This document shows positions 24,281 to 34,043 of a stretch of 64,000 bases of DNA, one piece after another (position 1 is the first letter of the stretch; each line of letters starts with the position of its first letter). The translations under genes and the position numbers were made by a program. The notes beneath the pieces are model-generated. The model did no database searches and was not told the origin of the DNA. It saw only the letters and a list, made by a program, of their open reading frames with translations. The stretch comes from Legionella sheltonii (GTDB taxonomy: Bacteria; Pseudomonadota; Gammaproteobacteria; Legionellales; Legionellaceae), in assembly GCF_026191355.1 (NCBI RefSeq), contig NZ_JAPHOQ010000010.1, forward strand, positions 124,001 to 188,000, read 5' to 3'.

Positions 24281-26944
24281 ATGGCAAATGAAACTAAATT
24301 AGATTTGGATCCTATAGAAACGCGTGAATGGCTGGATGCCCTGCAAGCTGTATTAGTCAATGATGGCCCTGAACGAGGTGCTTTTCTTTTGAAGCAGCTT
24401 CTTAATAGAGCAAATTCAGAAGGGGTTAACTTAACGAGTTCAATTAATACCCCCTACAAAAATACCATTAAACCCTATGAAGAAAAGCAAATTCCTCCCG
24501 ATGAAGGGATTGGCAAACGCATTAGTGCCTTAATTCGCTGGAATGCTGTGGCAATGGTTTTACGTGCTGGAAAGTACGCTCCTGAGCTTGGAGGACATAT
24601 TGCCTCCTATGCTTCATCATCTACTTTATACGAAACTGGATTTAATTATTTTTTTAAAGGACCCAATGGCGAGCATGGTGGTGATTTAATTTATATTCAG
24701 GGACACTCTTCTCCTGGAATTTATGCGCGCGCTTTCCTTGAGGGACGTTTGACAGAAGAGCAATTAAGTAATTTCAGACAAGAAGTAGAAGTTGATGGTT
24801 TATCATCATATCCACATCCTTGGTTGATGAGCGAATTTTGGCAGTTTCCTACTGTCTCTATGGGATTGGGGCCATTACAAGCTATTTATCAAGCACGTTT
24901 TTTAAAATATTTGGAGAACAGAGGCCTCATTAACACTGAAGACAGAAAAGTGTGGGCTTTCCTCGGTGATGGTGAAATGGATGAGGTAGAGTCAGTAGGC
25001 GCTTTAAGCATTGCTGCTCGAGAAAAACTTGATAATCTTATTTTTGTTGTGAATTGCAACTTACAGAGACTTGATGGTCCTGTGCGCGGCAATGGCAAAA
25101 TTATCCAAGAACTCGAGGGTTTATTCCGTGGAGCGGGTTGGAATGTCATTAAAGTCATTTGGGGTGGCCGTTGGGATCCATTGTTTGAGCGTGATAAGGA
25201 TGGCTGGTTGCAAAAACGCATGGAAGAATGTGTTGATGGTGATTACCAAGCCTACAAGGCAAATGATGGGGCCTATGTAAGACAACATTTCTTTAATGAA
25301 TATCCTGAATTAAAGAAAATGGTTGAAAATTACACGGATGAAGAAATTTGGAGATTAAATCGCGGTGGACATGATTCGCAAAAAGTTTATGCGGCCTATG
25401 CCAAAGCTGTGGAGCATAAAGGTTCGCCAACTGTTATTTTAGCAAAGACAATTAAAGGCTATGGAATGGGAGCTGCGGGTGAAGGACAAAATATCACCCA
25501 CCAGCAAAAAAAGATGACTGTTGATCAATTAAAAGCGTTTAGAGATCGATTCAGTATTCCTATCAGTGATGAGCAAATTGCTGACATTCCTTTTTATAAA
25601 CCTGCGGATGATAGCCCAGAGATTAAATACATCAAAAAACAACGTGAAGCTTTAGGTGGGTATTTGCCATCACGTTCTACAGAAGTAGAACCACTTAAAA
25701 CTCCTCCCTTAGAAGATTTTTCATCCGTTACAAAAGGATTAGGGGATAGAGAAATCTCAACAACAATGGCTTTTGTACGAATACTTTCTGTATTACTAAA
25801 AAATAAAGAGATAAGTTCGCGTATTGTTCCAATTGTTCCTGATGAGTGCAGAACGTTTGGTATGGAAGGGTTGTTTCGACAAATTGGTATTTATTCTCCA
25901 GTTGGACAACTTTATACCCCAGTAGATCACGAACAGGTAATGTTTTATCGTGAGGCTAAAGATGGACAAATCCTAGAAGAAGGAATTAATGAGGCAGGTG
26001 CTTTTTGTTCCTGGATTGCTGCGGCAACTTCATACAGTTCCAATAAATTGGCCATGATTCCATTTTATATCTATTATTCTATGTTTGGATTTCAGCGCAT
26101 TGGCGATTTAGCATGGGCTGCAGGTGATATGCAAGCCAGAGGATTTCTGCTCGGTGGAACCGCTGGAAGAACAACCCTTGCGGGAGAGGGATTGCAACAT
26201 CAAGACGGGCATAGTCATTTATTTGCATCAACAATTCCTAATTGTGTTTCTTATGATCCTACCTTTGCTTATGAGCTTGCTGTGATCATTCAAAACGGGT
26301 TACACCGTATGTATGAAAAGCAAGAAAATGTTTTTTATTACATTACAGTAATGAATGAAAACTATATGCATCCGGACATGCCCGAAGGAGTTGAAGAGGG
26401 TATTATCAAAGGAATGTATTTACTTCAGGATAATAAGAAAAAATCCAAACAGCATGTGCAACTCATGGGAAGTGGGACTATATTGCGTGAAGTAATTGAA
26501 GCTGCAAAGATGCTAAAAGAAGATTATTCTGTGACCTCAGATATTTGGAGCGTGACAAGCTTTAATGAGTTAAGAAGAGATGGATTAGCTGCGGAACGAT
26601 ACAATGCAATGCATCCTGAGGCAAAGGCATTAAAAAGTTATGTTACAACACAATTAGAAGGTAGAACCGGGCCAGTGATTGTTGCAACGGATTATATGAG
26701 ACTTTATGCGGATCAAATTAGACCTTTTGTTCCAAATTATTTTGTAACATTAGGCACAGATGGTTATGGAAGAAGTGATACACGTCAACGTTTACGTCAT
26801 TTCTTTGAGGTGGATGCTAAATTTATAGTTTTGGCAGCATTAAACGCTTTAGTTGCTGAAGGAAGCATTGATAAATCCAAAGTAGTTGATGCAATGAAGC
26901 GCTATAACATTAATCCTGATAAATTGAATCCGGTTAATCATTAG
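24281..26944 (+). CDS. aceE: Pyruvate dehydrogenase E1 component AceE
   Basis: Homodimeric thiamine-diphosphate enzyme that decarboxylates pyruvate and acetylates the lipoyl arm of AceF. The 887 residues equal the E. coli length. The TPP/Mg motif GDGEMDE ... NCNLQRLDGPVRGN lies near residues 228-270; QGHSSPG and the AGEGLQHQDGHSH loop are also present. GGGGAA lies 8 bases before the ATG. aceF and lpd follow on the same strand, making the complete complex. No pdhR-type regulator is seen upstream. Confidence 0.97.
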   Translation: MANETKLDLDPIETREWLDALQAVLVNDGPERGAFLLKQLLNRANSEGVNLTSSINTPYKNTIKPYEEKQIPPDEGIGKRISALIRWNAVAMVLRAGKYAPELGGHIASYASSSTLYETGFNYFFKGPNGEHGGDLIYIQGHSSPGIYARAFLEGRLTEEQLSNFRQEVEVDGLSSYPHPWLMSEFWQFPTVSMGLGPLQAIYQARFLKYLENRGLINTEDRKVWAFLGDGEMDEVESVGALSIAAREKLDNLIFVVNCNLQRLDGPVRGNGKIIQELEGLFRGAGWNVIKVIWGGRWDPLFERDKDGWLQKRMEECVDGDYQAYKANDGAYVRQHFFNEYPELKKMVENYTDEEIWRLNRGGHDSQKVYAAYAKAVEHKGSPTVILAKTIKGYGMGAAGEGQNITHQQKKMTVDQLKAFRDRFSIPISDEQIADIPFYKPADDSPEIKYIKKQREALGGYLPSRSTEVEPLKTPPLEDFSSVTKGLGDREISTTMAFVRILSVLLKNKEISSRIVPIVPDECRTFGMEGLFRQIGIYSPVGQLYTPVDHEQVMFYREAKDGQILEEGINEAGAFCSWIAAATSYSSNKLAMIPFYIYYSMFGFQRIGDLAWAAGDMQARGFLLGGTAGRTTLAGEGLQHQDGHSHLFASTIPNCVSYDPTFAYELAVIIQNGLHRMYEKQENVFYYITVMNENYMHPDMPEGVEEGIIKGMYLLQDNKKKSKQHVQLMGSGTILREVIEAAKMLKEDYSVTSDIWSVTSFNELRRDGLAAERYNAMHPEAKALKSYVTTQLEGRTGPVIVATDYMRLYADQIRPFVPNYFVTLGTDGYGRSDTRQRLRHFFEVDAKFIVLAALNALVAEGSIDKSKVVDAMKRYNINPDKLNPVNH

Positions 26945-27064
26945 AATTGAAATAGATAGAGGCCTTGATAATTCAAGCCCTGAGATTAAGGAAGCGGATA
27001 ACTATTTTAGGTCTGCTTCCTGAAGATCGTTGCTTGAATTAATCGGCAACCTTTGAGGAAAGAC

Positions 27065-28687
27065 ATGTCAAACGAAATAGAAGTTAAGATTCCTGATATT
27101 GGTGGGGCTACTCAAGTTGATGTGATTGAAATAATGGTTCAGGTTGGTGAGCAGATCGAAGTTGATACACCACTTATTACTTTGGAATCAGATAAAGCCA
27201 GCATGGAGATTCCTTCTCCGGTTGCCGGAAAAATCACTAAACTGAAAATGAAAGTGGGGGATAAGGTCTCTGAAGGAGACGTGATTCTTTTAGCAACAGT
27301 TGAAAGTAAATCACAAACTGAAAAGGAAAGTGCACCACGAGCCCCGCAAAATGAAACGCCAAATAAAGAGGTGGATAAACCTCAAATTGTGCAGGAAAAA
27401 AAATCAGAAAGTGTAAAAGAAATCAAGATACCCGATATTGGTGGCGCAACCCAAGTTGACGTGATTGAGATTATGGTGCACGTTGGGGATCAGATTGAAG
27501 TTGATACACCACTTATTACCTTAGAGTCAGATAAAGCCAGCATGGATATCCCTTCTCCAGTGGCTGGGAAAATCACGAAACTCAGTGTAAAAGTTGGTGA
27601 TAAAGTATCTGAAGGAGATGTGATTCTTTTAGCTACTGTAGAAAATGGTTCTGAAGTAGAAAAACCTGAACCAACCCCTAGCGAATCAGTGCAAGTAAGT
27701 GCTTCTGAATCATTGAAATCAGCCGCAGAGGATCATAAACAAGAAGATGTTTCAACAAAACCTATTTCTGCCAGCACCGTAGAGTCAACAAGAATACTCG
27801 CTGCCGGCCCTGCTGTAAGACGTATGGCTCGAGAGCTTGGGGTAAACTTATCTGAAGTTGCAGGAACAGGTCGTAAAGAGCGTATTACGAAAGAAGACGT
27901 CCAGGCTTTTGTAAAAGCACGTCTCAGTGAGCAACCCAGTTCGAGTTCTTTAGGCATGCCCTCGAATCCAGTAATTGATTTTAGTCAGTTTGGTGAAATT
28001 GAAACGAAACCACTAAATAAAATTAAAAGGCTTACTGGGGTTAATGTGCATCGCTCGTGGATTACAATACCTCATGTAACACAATTTGATTCAGCTGACA
28101 TTACCGATGTAGAAGCATTTAGAAAATCTGAAGCAGAGAATGCAAAAGAAAAGGGTTATAAACTTACATTACTTGCATTTGTCTGTGCCGTAGTAAGCAA
28201 AGCTTTAAAAGCGTTCCCTCAATTTAACGCATCTTTAGATGCTACCGGTGCTAATCTTGTTTATAAAAAATATTGCAATATAGGAATTGCTGTCGAGACG
28301 CCAAATGGTTTGGTGGTGCCGGTAATTAAAAATGTGGATAAGTTAAGCGTTGCTGATATTGCAACTGAAATGACGCGTTTAAGCTCTAAGGCTCGAGATA
28401 AAGGATTGATGCCAGCAGATATGGCTGGCGGCTGCTTTACTATTTCCAGCCTAGGCGGTATTGGTGGTACATCTTTTACACCAATAGTGAATAGCCCCGA
28501 AGTAGCGATCCTTGGGTTGTCTCGTTCTGAAATAAAACCTGTCTACGAAAATGGCACATTTCAACCAAGGTTAATGTTGCCTTTATCTTTATCGTACGAT
28601 CATCGAGTGATTGATGGTGCTGAAGCAGCGCGTTTTACTCGTTTTATTTGTGATTGCTTAAGTGATATAAGACGAATTTTACTGTAG
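27065..28687 (+). CDS. aceF: Dihydrolipoamide acetyltransferase AceF (two lipoyl domains)
   Basis: E2 core of pyruvate dehydrogenase. The 540 residues comprise two nearly identical lipoyl domains (about 3-80 and 120-195), each with the lipoylated Lys in ESDKASM (K44 in the first), linkers rich in Glu, Ser and Pro, a peripheral-subunit-binding domain (AGPAVRRMARELGV ... GRKERITKEDV, about 238-275), and a catalytic domain ending with DHRVIDGAEAARF, whose His is catalytic. The start is the ATG at 27065 after GAGGAAA; an upstream TTG lies inside that ribosome site. E. coli AceF has three lipoyl domains, so this is the shorter design. Confidence 0.97.
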   Translation: MSNEIEVKIPDIGGATQVDVIEIMVQVGEQIEVDTPLITLESDKASMEIPSPVAGKITKLKMKVGDKVSEGDVILLATVESKSQTEKESAPRAPQNETPNKEVDKPQIVQEKKSESVKEIKIPDIGGATQVDVIEIMVHVGDQIEVDTPLITLESDKASMDIPSPVAGKITKLSVKVGDKVSEGDVILLATVENGSEVEKPEPTPSESVQVSASESLKSAAEDHKQEDVSTKPISASTVESTRILAAGPAVRRMARELGVNLSEVAGTGRKERITKEDVQAFVKARLSEQPSSSSLGMPSNPVIDFSQFGEIETKPLNKIKRLTGVNVHRSWITIPHVTQFDSADITDVEAFRKSEAENAKEKGYKLTLLAFVCAVVSKALKAFPQFNASLDATGANLVYKKYCNIGIAVETPNGLVVPVIKNVDKLSVADIATEMTRLSSKARDKGLMPADMAGGCFTISSLGGIGGTSFTPIVNSPEVAILGLSRSEIKPVYENGTFQPRLMLPLSLSYDHRVIDGAEAARFTRFICDCLSDIRRILL

Positions 28688-28720
28688 TTTTTTATAATAT
28701 CTAATTAAAAGAGGCTTGTA

Positions 28721-30151
28721 ATGGCTAATAAAATTAAAACTGATGTCGTTGTGTTAGGAAGTGGACCTGGTGGATACACAGCAGCATTTAGAGCAGCGGA
28801 CTTAGGAAAAAAAGTAGTTTTAGTTGAACGTTATGATTCACTAGGTGGGGTTTGTTTAAATGTGGGCTGTATCCCTTCTAAAGCATTGTTGCACATTGCA
28901 AAAGTTGTTGATGAAGCTCATGAAATGTCTGAGCAAGGTGTAAGCTTTGGCAAACCCAAACTGGATAATAAAAAAATTGTTGCATGGAAAAACTCTGTTA
29001 TTTCTAAATTGACAGGCGGTCTAAAAGCCTTATCAAAACAGCGTAAAGTGGAAGTAATTACTGGGGTAGGGAAGTTTTCGGGGGCCCACCAAATCACTGT
29101 GGCTACCAAAGATGGCTCTGTCGAAGTAGAGTTTGAAAACGCTATCATTGCTATAGGTTCTGAATCCATTAATTTACCTTTTATTCCTGAAGACAAACGT
29201 ATTTTTAGTTCAACAGGTGCGTTAGAACTTGCTGATATTAAAGGCAATTTATTGGTTTTAGGTGGAGGAATTATTGGACTGGAAATGGCCACAGTTTATT
29301 CAGCCCTTGGAGTTGATGTAACTGTTGTTGAATTTATGGATCAACTTATTCCAGGTGCTGATTTGGATCTCGTCACTGTTTTGCAAAAACGTATGCAAAA
29401 GAAAGGCGTCAAATTCCTTTTGAAAACCAAAGTAACCGCAGTTGAAGCCAAAAAAGATGGTATTTATGTTTCTATGGAAGGCGAGCATGCAACAGACAAA
29501 CCGCTATGCTTCCAACAAGTTCTTGTTTCAGTTGGAAGAAAACCAAACGGTGGTGCAATTGATGCAGAAAAAGCTGGGGTAAAAGTGGACGAGCGAGGCT
29601 TTATCAAGGTAGACAATCAACAAAGAACCAATGTGTCGCATATTTTTGCTATCGGCGATGTGGTTGGTCAACCTATGCTTGCGCACAAAGCTATTCCCGA
29701 AGGTAAAGTTGCTGCAGAAGTTATCGCTGGAAAAAAACATTATTTTGATCCCAAATGTATTGCGAGTGTTGCCTATACTGATCCCGAGATTGCTTGGACA
29801 GGTTTAACTGAAAAAGAAGCAAAAGAAAAAGGTATTCGCTATGAAAAAGCTACCTTCCCTTGGGCTGCCAGTGGCCGTGCTCTCAGTATGGGACGTGAAG
29901 AAGGAATGACGAAATTGTTATTTTGTCCTGATACCAACCGAATATTGGGTGCAGGAATTGTTGGAATTAATGCCGGTGATTTAATCGCTGAAACATCATT
30001 GGCTATTGAAATGTGTTGTGATGTTGAAGATATTGCCCTGACAATACACCCACATCCGACACTTTCGGAAACTATTGCTCAAGCTGCAGAGGCATTTGAA
30101 GGTACGATAACAGATCTTTATTTGCCAAAAAAGAAAAAAAGTACTGAATAA
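28721..30151 (+). CDS. lpd: Dihydrolipoamide dehydrogenase (E3)
   Basis: FAD-dependent disulfide reductase that reoxidises lipoyl groups with NAD+. The 476 residues include the FAD motif LGSGPGGYTAAF, the redox disulfide GGVCLNVGCIPSKALLH (Cys at about 44 and 49), the NAD motif LGGGIIGLEMA, and the His-Glu pair in IHPHPTLSE near the end. It is the last gene of aceE-aceF-lpd, 33 bases after aceF. With no 2-oxoglutarate dehydrogenase in the window, it may serve both complexes. Confidence 0.97.
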   Translation: MANKIKTDVVVLGSGPGGYTAAFRAADLGKKVVLVERYDSLGGVCLNVGCIPSKALLHIAKVVDEAHEMSEQGVSFGKPKLDNKKIVAWKNSVISKLTGGLKALSKQRKVEVITGVGKFSGAHQITVATKDGSVEVEFENAIIAIGSESINLPFIPEDKRIFSSTGALELADIKGNLLVLGGGIIGLEMATVYSALGVDVTVVEFMDQLIPGADLDLVTVLQKRMQKKGVKFLLKTKVTAVEAKKDGIYVSMEGEHATDKPLCFQQVLVSVGRKPNGGAIDAEKAGVKVDERGFIKVDNQQRTNVSHIFAIGDVVGQPMLAHKAIPEGKVAAEVIAGKKHYFDPKCIASVAYTDPEIAWTGLTEKEAKEKGIRYEKATFPWAASGRALSMGREEGMTKLLFCPDTNRILGAGIVGINAGDLIAETSLAIEMCCDVEDIALTIHPHPTLSETIAQAAEAFEGTITDLYLPKKKKSTE

Positions 30152-30174
30152 CATTTGATAGAAAATGCTTGTAC

Positions 30175-30221
30175 TCCCCCCATCCGCCCTGACGGGCACC
30201 TTCTCCCCAAGGGGAGAAGGG
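30175..30221 (+). repeat. Dispersed palindromic repeat after lpd
   Basis: The stretch ends in a perfect 10-bp inverted repeat (CCTTCTCCCC, two-base loop, GGGGAGAAGG) at 30199-30220. The whole of about 43 bp reappears in inverse orientation at about 36298-36342 with around five mismatches. It may act as the lpd terminator or an mRNA end stabiliser. The remaining spacer up to rimI shows nothing else. Confidence 0.75.
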
Positions 30222-30389
30222 ATGTTTCACATTAAATTAATAGGTGCAGGGATGGGGCAGTTTCGTAGATTTTTTGTTGTCAGAGTAGTAGTCAATTTTC
30301 GGCATTTGCAGGAATAGGAAATATTCAGTAAGGTAATTGGGAGCTTTCTCCTTAGTTTCAGACAAAAAATTATTTGGGAGCAAACAGGG

Positions 30390-30860
30390 ATGGCATTCAA
30401 CATTCGGCGCATGACTGAATCAGATGTTGATGCAGTTTATTTAATTGAAAAAAATACTCATATTGCTCCTTGGAGTAGAGAGATTTTAAGGGATTGCGTT
30501 CGTGTAGGATATGATTGTCGCTTATGCGAAGTTGATGAAGGAAGTAAACTGCTCATTGGTGGTTATATTATTTCTAGACACAGTAACAAATGCTGTCATA
30601 TTTTAAATTTTTGTATTGCCAAACCATTTCAGTCAAAAGGTTATGGACGCCAATTTCTCCAAAAAGTGCTTTTTTCGTTAACTGAATCACAGCATATTGA
30701 TTATGTCATTCTTGAAGTGCGACCTAGCAATAAAGCAGCGTTATCTCTTTATCAGAGTATGGGCTTTGAACAAGTAGAAATTAAACCGGGCTATTACATA
30801 GAAGATAATAACATTGAAGATGCAATTGTATTGAAAAAGATATTAACGATTCAAAATTAA
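30390..30860 (+). CDS. rimI: Ribosomal-protein-alanine N-acetyltransferase RimI
   Basis: GNAT enzyme that acetylates the N-terminal Ala of ribosomal protein S18. The 156 residues have IRRMTESDVDAVYLIEK at the start, the acetyl-CoA loop QSKGYGRQFL near residue 88, LEVRPSNKAALSLYQSMGF, and the RimI-type end GYYIEDNNIEDAIVLKK. GGGA lies upstream of the ATG. It stands alone between lpd and the ISL3 element. Confidence 0.88.
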   Translation: MAFNIRRMTESDVDAVYLIEKNTHIAPWSREILRDCVRVGYDCRLCEVDEGSKLLIGGYIISRHSNKCCHILNFCIAKPFQSKGYGRQFLQKVLFSLTESQHIDYVILEVRPSNKAALSLYQSMGFEQVEIKPGYYIEDNNIEDAIVLKKILTIQN

Positions 30861-30965
30861 CATTCTAATAAAAAACATATAAAAATTCACTGTCAAGACT
30901 GTTTTTTAAATTTTTATTTAGCTATCATGTACGACCAACTCAGTGCAATCTTAAATTTCTCTTCC

Positions 30966-31116
30966 TGTGAATAACTTTTTTTAAAAAGTTGTTTTTTATT
31001 TCATTCTTTTACAAAAAAAAATCATAAACCCTTTATGTACCGCGGTATTGTTATTTTTATAAAAATGTATTGATGTACTTGTTATCCACAGAAACTGTGG
31101 ATAACACTGTGAATAG
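30966..31116. promoter_or_regulatory. Cluster of four DnaA-box-like 9-mers
   Basis: In the 315-base gene-free stretch between rimI and the ISL3 element, TTATCCACA is at 31082-31090 and its exact inverse at 31096-31104, five bases apart. TGTGAATAA (inverse of TTATTCACA) is at 30966-30974 and TGTGAATAG at 31108-31116. The first three fit the consensus TTATNCACA exactly. Between the outer boxes lie very AT-rich runs (T7, A5, T6, A8). This is visible in the sequence; binding of DnaA is inference. Confidence 0.6.
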
Positions 31117-31175
31117 GACTATGAATTACTTGATAAATAAGCTCATTTTAAAGATGTTCTAAAATAACTCAATCG

Positions 31176-32448
31176 GGCTCTACCCCAAATAAGGGGGCAT
31201 TTTAATCAAGTTAGTCTAGACTAACCCTTTGATTTGACGGTCAAAAGGAAGATTAAAATGCCTAAGAAAGATTGTATCCTAAATTTGCCTGGATATTCTA
31301 TTAAAAGAGTAAGTGGAGAAAACCCGGTATACATAGAGGTAAGCTATCGCTGGGTAGTTCGCTGTATTCATTGTGGTAATAAGAAGTTACGTAAAAAGGA
31401 CAGTTTTATAAGACGAATCCGTCATGAATCGATTGGATTGCGACGCAGTTATTTGTGTTTAAAAGCTCATAAGTATTATTGTCCATCATGTGGTCGTTAT
31501 TTTAATCAGCGATTTCCTGGGATAGGGAAACATCAAAGAGCGACGGAGAGTTTACGAAAACAAGTATTTCACTATCACAGTAAGGGAGTGAGTCAAAAAG
31601 ATTTGTCTCGGGACTTAAAGCTGGGCAAATCGACTGTAGAACGTTGGTATCACTATGGTTATGAGCTCCGTTATAAAAAGATATCGAGTCGCTCTTGTCC
31701 TCGGATATTAGGCCTTGATGAGCATTCATTGGGTATGCGACAACCTTTTGTGATTTAGCCAAGCACAAAATCTTTGATGTGGTTGAAGGGCGTAGTGCTA
31801 AAGACTTAGAGAGCTATCTCAAGTCCTTAGAGGGGCGGGATAAAGTGCTTGTTGTGTGCATAGATTTAAGCAGTAGCTACCGTTTGTTAATAAGACGTTA
31901 TTTTCCTAATGCAAAGATAGTGGCTGACCGTTTCCATGTGATTCGCTTGTTGAATCAGATGAGCCTCCAGACTTATCAACAAATAGACCCTCAAATCAAA
32001 TATCAACGTGGCCTATTGGCCGCATTAAGAACGAATGAAGCCAATTTAACGATAAAACGATTAAATAAAAGAGCCAGCTATTTACAGCACCAGCCAGCAA
32101 TTGCGGCTATCTATCACTTGAAGCAACGTCTCCATCGACTCCTGATGAAAAAGCATCGGACAGCAAAGCAATGTAAGCGTTTACTGCCTTTGTTTCTTAA
32201 ATACGTCACGCTTTTAAAAGAAAGTCCTTTTGAGTCACTAAAGACTCTAGGTAAAACATTATACCAATGGCGTGAAGAAGTGGTTAGAATGTGGCGGTTT
32301 ACTAAAAACAACGGCATTACGGAAGGGTTTCATCGTAAGATGAAACTGATTCAAAGACGTGCTTACGGGTTTAGAAATTTTGAAAATTACAGGTTAAGGG
32401 TTAAAGTTTTGTGTTCTTGATTAGTGCCCCCGGAAATGGGGAAGAGCC
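31176..32448 (+). mobile_element. ISL3-family insertion sequence, 8-bp target duplication, inactive
   Basis: The ends are imperfect inverted repeats of about 25 bp (GGCTCTACCCCAAATAAGGG at the left; the inverse of the right end begins GGCTCTTCCCCATTTCCGGG). CTCAATCG occurs directly on both sides (31168-31175 and 32449-32456), an exact 8-bp duplication as expected for ISL3. The element is 1273 bp and contains one transposase reading broken in the middle. The clean duplication shows a single simple insertion between rimI and rlmD. Confidence 0.88.
31258..32420 (+). pseudogene. Broken ISL3-family transposase
   Basis: The N-terminal part (start ATG 31258 with AAGGAAG upstream, stop near 31758) has a zinc-binding region CIHCGNKK ... 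YYCPSCGRYF, an HTH and the start of the catalytic domain (ILGLDEHS). The rest continues in another frame from about 31731 (GYATTFCDLAKHKIFDVVEGRS) to the stop at 32420, including the second Asp region VCIDLSSSYR and VADRFHVIRL. A small deletion after DEHS changed the frame and probably removed a few codons. The C-terminal part looks intact. No function is expected unless supplied from another copy. Confidence 0.85.
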
Positions 32449-32602
32449 CTCAATCGTGAAATGGTAAATATTATCTATTGCAATTAAAGCAGAATATGAG
32501 AGGGTTCATATAATGGGTATTACTTGAATTCAAGACGGACATGCAATGATATTTATTTGAACATCATGGGTTTTGTCATAACAAATTACCATGACAAATA
32601 TA

Positions 32603-32666
32603 AATTGCATGTGGTACTCTTTACCGTTTTAAACCATGCAATTATTTTCACAATTGCATGGTTTTT
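32603..32666 (+). terminator. Terminator with an alternative pairing arm upstream of rlmD
   Basis: A perfect 12-bp stem (AACCATGCAATT at 32632-32643, AATTGCATGGTT at 32652-32663) with an 8-base loop runs into five T. Another copy of the right arm, AATTGCATGTGGT, lies at 32603-32615 and could pair with the left arm instead, with one bulge. The element stands about 40 bases before the rlmD start, so it would end transcripts entering rlmD-relA, or a short RNA started at 32.46-32.55 kb. Terminator: likely. Switching: inference. Confidence 0.65.
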
Positions 32667-32703
32667 CAGTTAATTAAAAGATTTATATGTTGAGAATACT
32701 TTC

Positions 32704-34038
32704 ATGAGAAGAGCAAAACCCAAACAGAATCCCACCCCGCAAACTGCTCAAATCGATAATTTAAGCCATGATGGAAAAGGAGTTGCGCGTATTGAAGGTA
32801 AGGCAACTTTTATTCAAGGTGCATTGCCAGGTGAATTCATTGAGTTCCAGTATAAACGGATAAAAAAAGATTTTGATGAAGGCCTTTTACTTAAGGTTCT
32901 TAAACCCTCTCCCTTACGGGTGGAACCTAGGTGCCCGCATTATTCAATGTGTGGAGGTTGTTCATTACAACATATGAGCGAAGAAGAACAAATTCATTTT
33001 AAACAAGAGCAATTATTGGATTTGTTATTACGATACGGGCATACTAAACCGCAAACTGTGTTATCACCTCTAGTGTCAAATTATTGGAATTACAGAAATA
33101 AAGCACGATTAAGTGTACGATTTGTTGAGAAGAAACAGACTTCAATGGTTGGGTTTAGGGAACGTAATAATCCTCGGTATATTACAGAGATTACCCAATG
33201 CCCTGTTTTAAATGCCAAACTTGATGCTGATATCATTCCGTTAAGACAATTGATCGATTCTATGCAAGACAAAAATTGTATTGCGCAAATTGAAGTTGCT
33301 GCGGGGGATGAGGAGGTTGCGCTGATTTTTCGGAATTTAACCACTCTAAATTGTGAAGATGAGTTAAAAATTCAAAAATTTGCTGAAGACTATCAATATA
33401 AAATTTTTCTTCAACCTGGTGGCCCCGACAGCGTTTATTGTTTTTATCCACCCAAATCCAGTGAGTATCTAACTTACACATTACCGGTCTATGATATTAC
33501 CTATTCATTTCACCCCACAGATTTTACGCAAGTGAATTCTGCATTAAATCGTTCCATGGTATCGCAAGCAATACAACTTATGGACTTAAAAAGTACAGAT
33601 ATAGTGCTAGACTTATTTTGTGGGTTGGGAAATTTTTCACTTCCAATGGCTAAATTTTGTGCCAAAGTTCTCGGTGTTGAAGGCAGTAAGACTATGGTTG
33701 AAAGAGCATATATGAATGCCAAATTAAACCATATCCCAAATGTAGATTTTTATGCTGCAAATTTGGATGATGTTAATGAAGTAAAGAAACTGGTTCAACA
33801 GCCCTGCAGTAAAGTATTAATTGACCCTCCTCGATCAGGTGCGCTTGAAATTGTGAAACAAGTTGATGCATTAAATCCAGAGCGTATTGTTTATGTATCG
33901 TGTAATCCCGTAACATTAGCACGAGATACTGATATATTAGTCAATCAAAAAGGCTATACACTGATAACAGCAGGAGTAATGGATATGTTCCCTCATACTG
34001 CCCATGTCGAGTCGATAGCGTTATTTGAAAAAGGATAA
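32704..34038 (+). CDS. rlmD: 23S rRNA (uracil1939-C5)-methyltransferase RlmD
   Basis: Makes m5U1939 with S-adenosylmethionine. The 444 residues have an N-terminal TRAM domain ([18 protein letters not shown]), the four-Cys iron-sulfur ligands beginning [10 protein letters not shown] near residue 78, the SAM motif [22 protein letters not shown], and the catalytic Cys in VYVSCNP. relA starts 5 bases after the stop; the rlmD-relA order is common in gammaproteobacteria. Confidence 0.95.
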   Translation: MRRAKPKQNPTPQTAQIDNLSHDGKGVARIEGKATFIQGALPGEFIEFQYKRIKKDFDEGLLLKVLKPSPLRVEPRCPHYSMCGGCSLQHMSEEEQIHFKQEQLLDLLLRYGHTKPQTVLSPLVSNYWNYRNKARLSVRFVEKKQTSMVGFRERNNPRYITEITQCPVLNAKLDADIIPLRQLIDSMQDKNCIAQIEVAAGDEEVALIFRNLTTLNCEDELKIQKFAEDYQYKIFLQPGGPDSVYCFYPPKSSEYLTYTLPVYDITYSFHPTDFTQVNSALNRSMVSQAIQLMDLKSTDIVLDLFCGLGNFSLPMAKFCAKVLGVEGSKTMVERAYMNAKLNHIPNVDFYAANLDDVNEVKKLVQQPCSKVLIDPPRSGALEIVKQVDALNPERIVYVSCNPVTLARDTDILVNQKGYTLITAGVMDMFPHTAHVESIALFEKG

Positions 34039-34043
34039 AACTC

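Noticed and set aside
24889-25221. Minus-strand open frame across aceE
   Set aside because: It lies wholly inside a strongly conserved gene on the other strand, with no ribosome site or recognisable protein.
27077-27640. Long direct DNA repeat in aceF as a recombination artefact or repeat array
   Set aside because: It is explained by two tandem lipoyl domains, the normal architecture of E2 proteins, both in frame.
30966-31116. Reading the DnaA-box cluster as the main chromosomal origin
   Set aside because: The usual origin neighbours (dnaA, dnaN, recF, gyrB, rpmH, mnmG) are all absent; a titration-type or secondary site is more likely.
31258-32420. Two separate genes inside the ISL3 element
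   Set aside because: The two pieces are consecutive parts of one ISL3 transposase in different frames, bounded by a single pair of terminal repeats.
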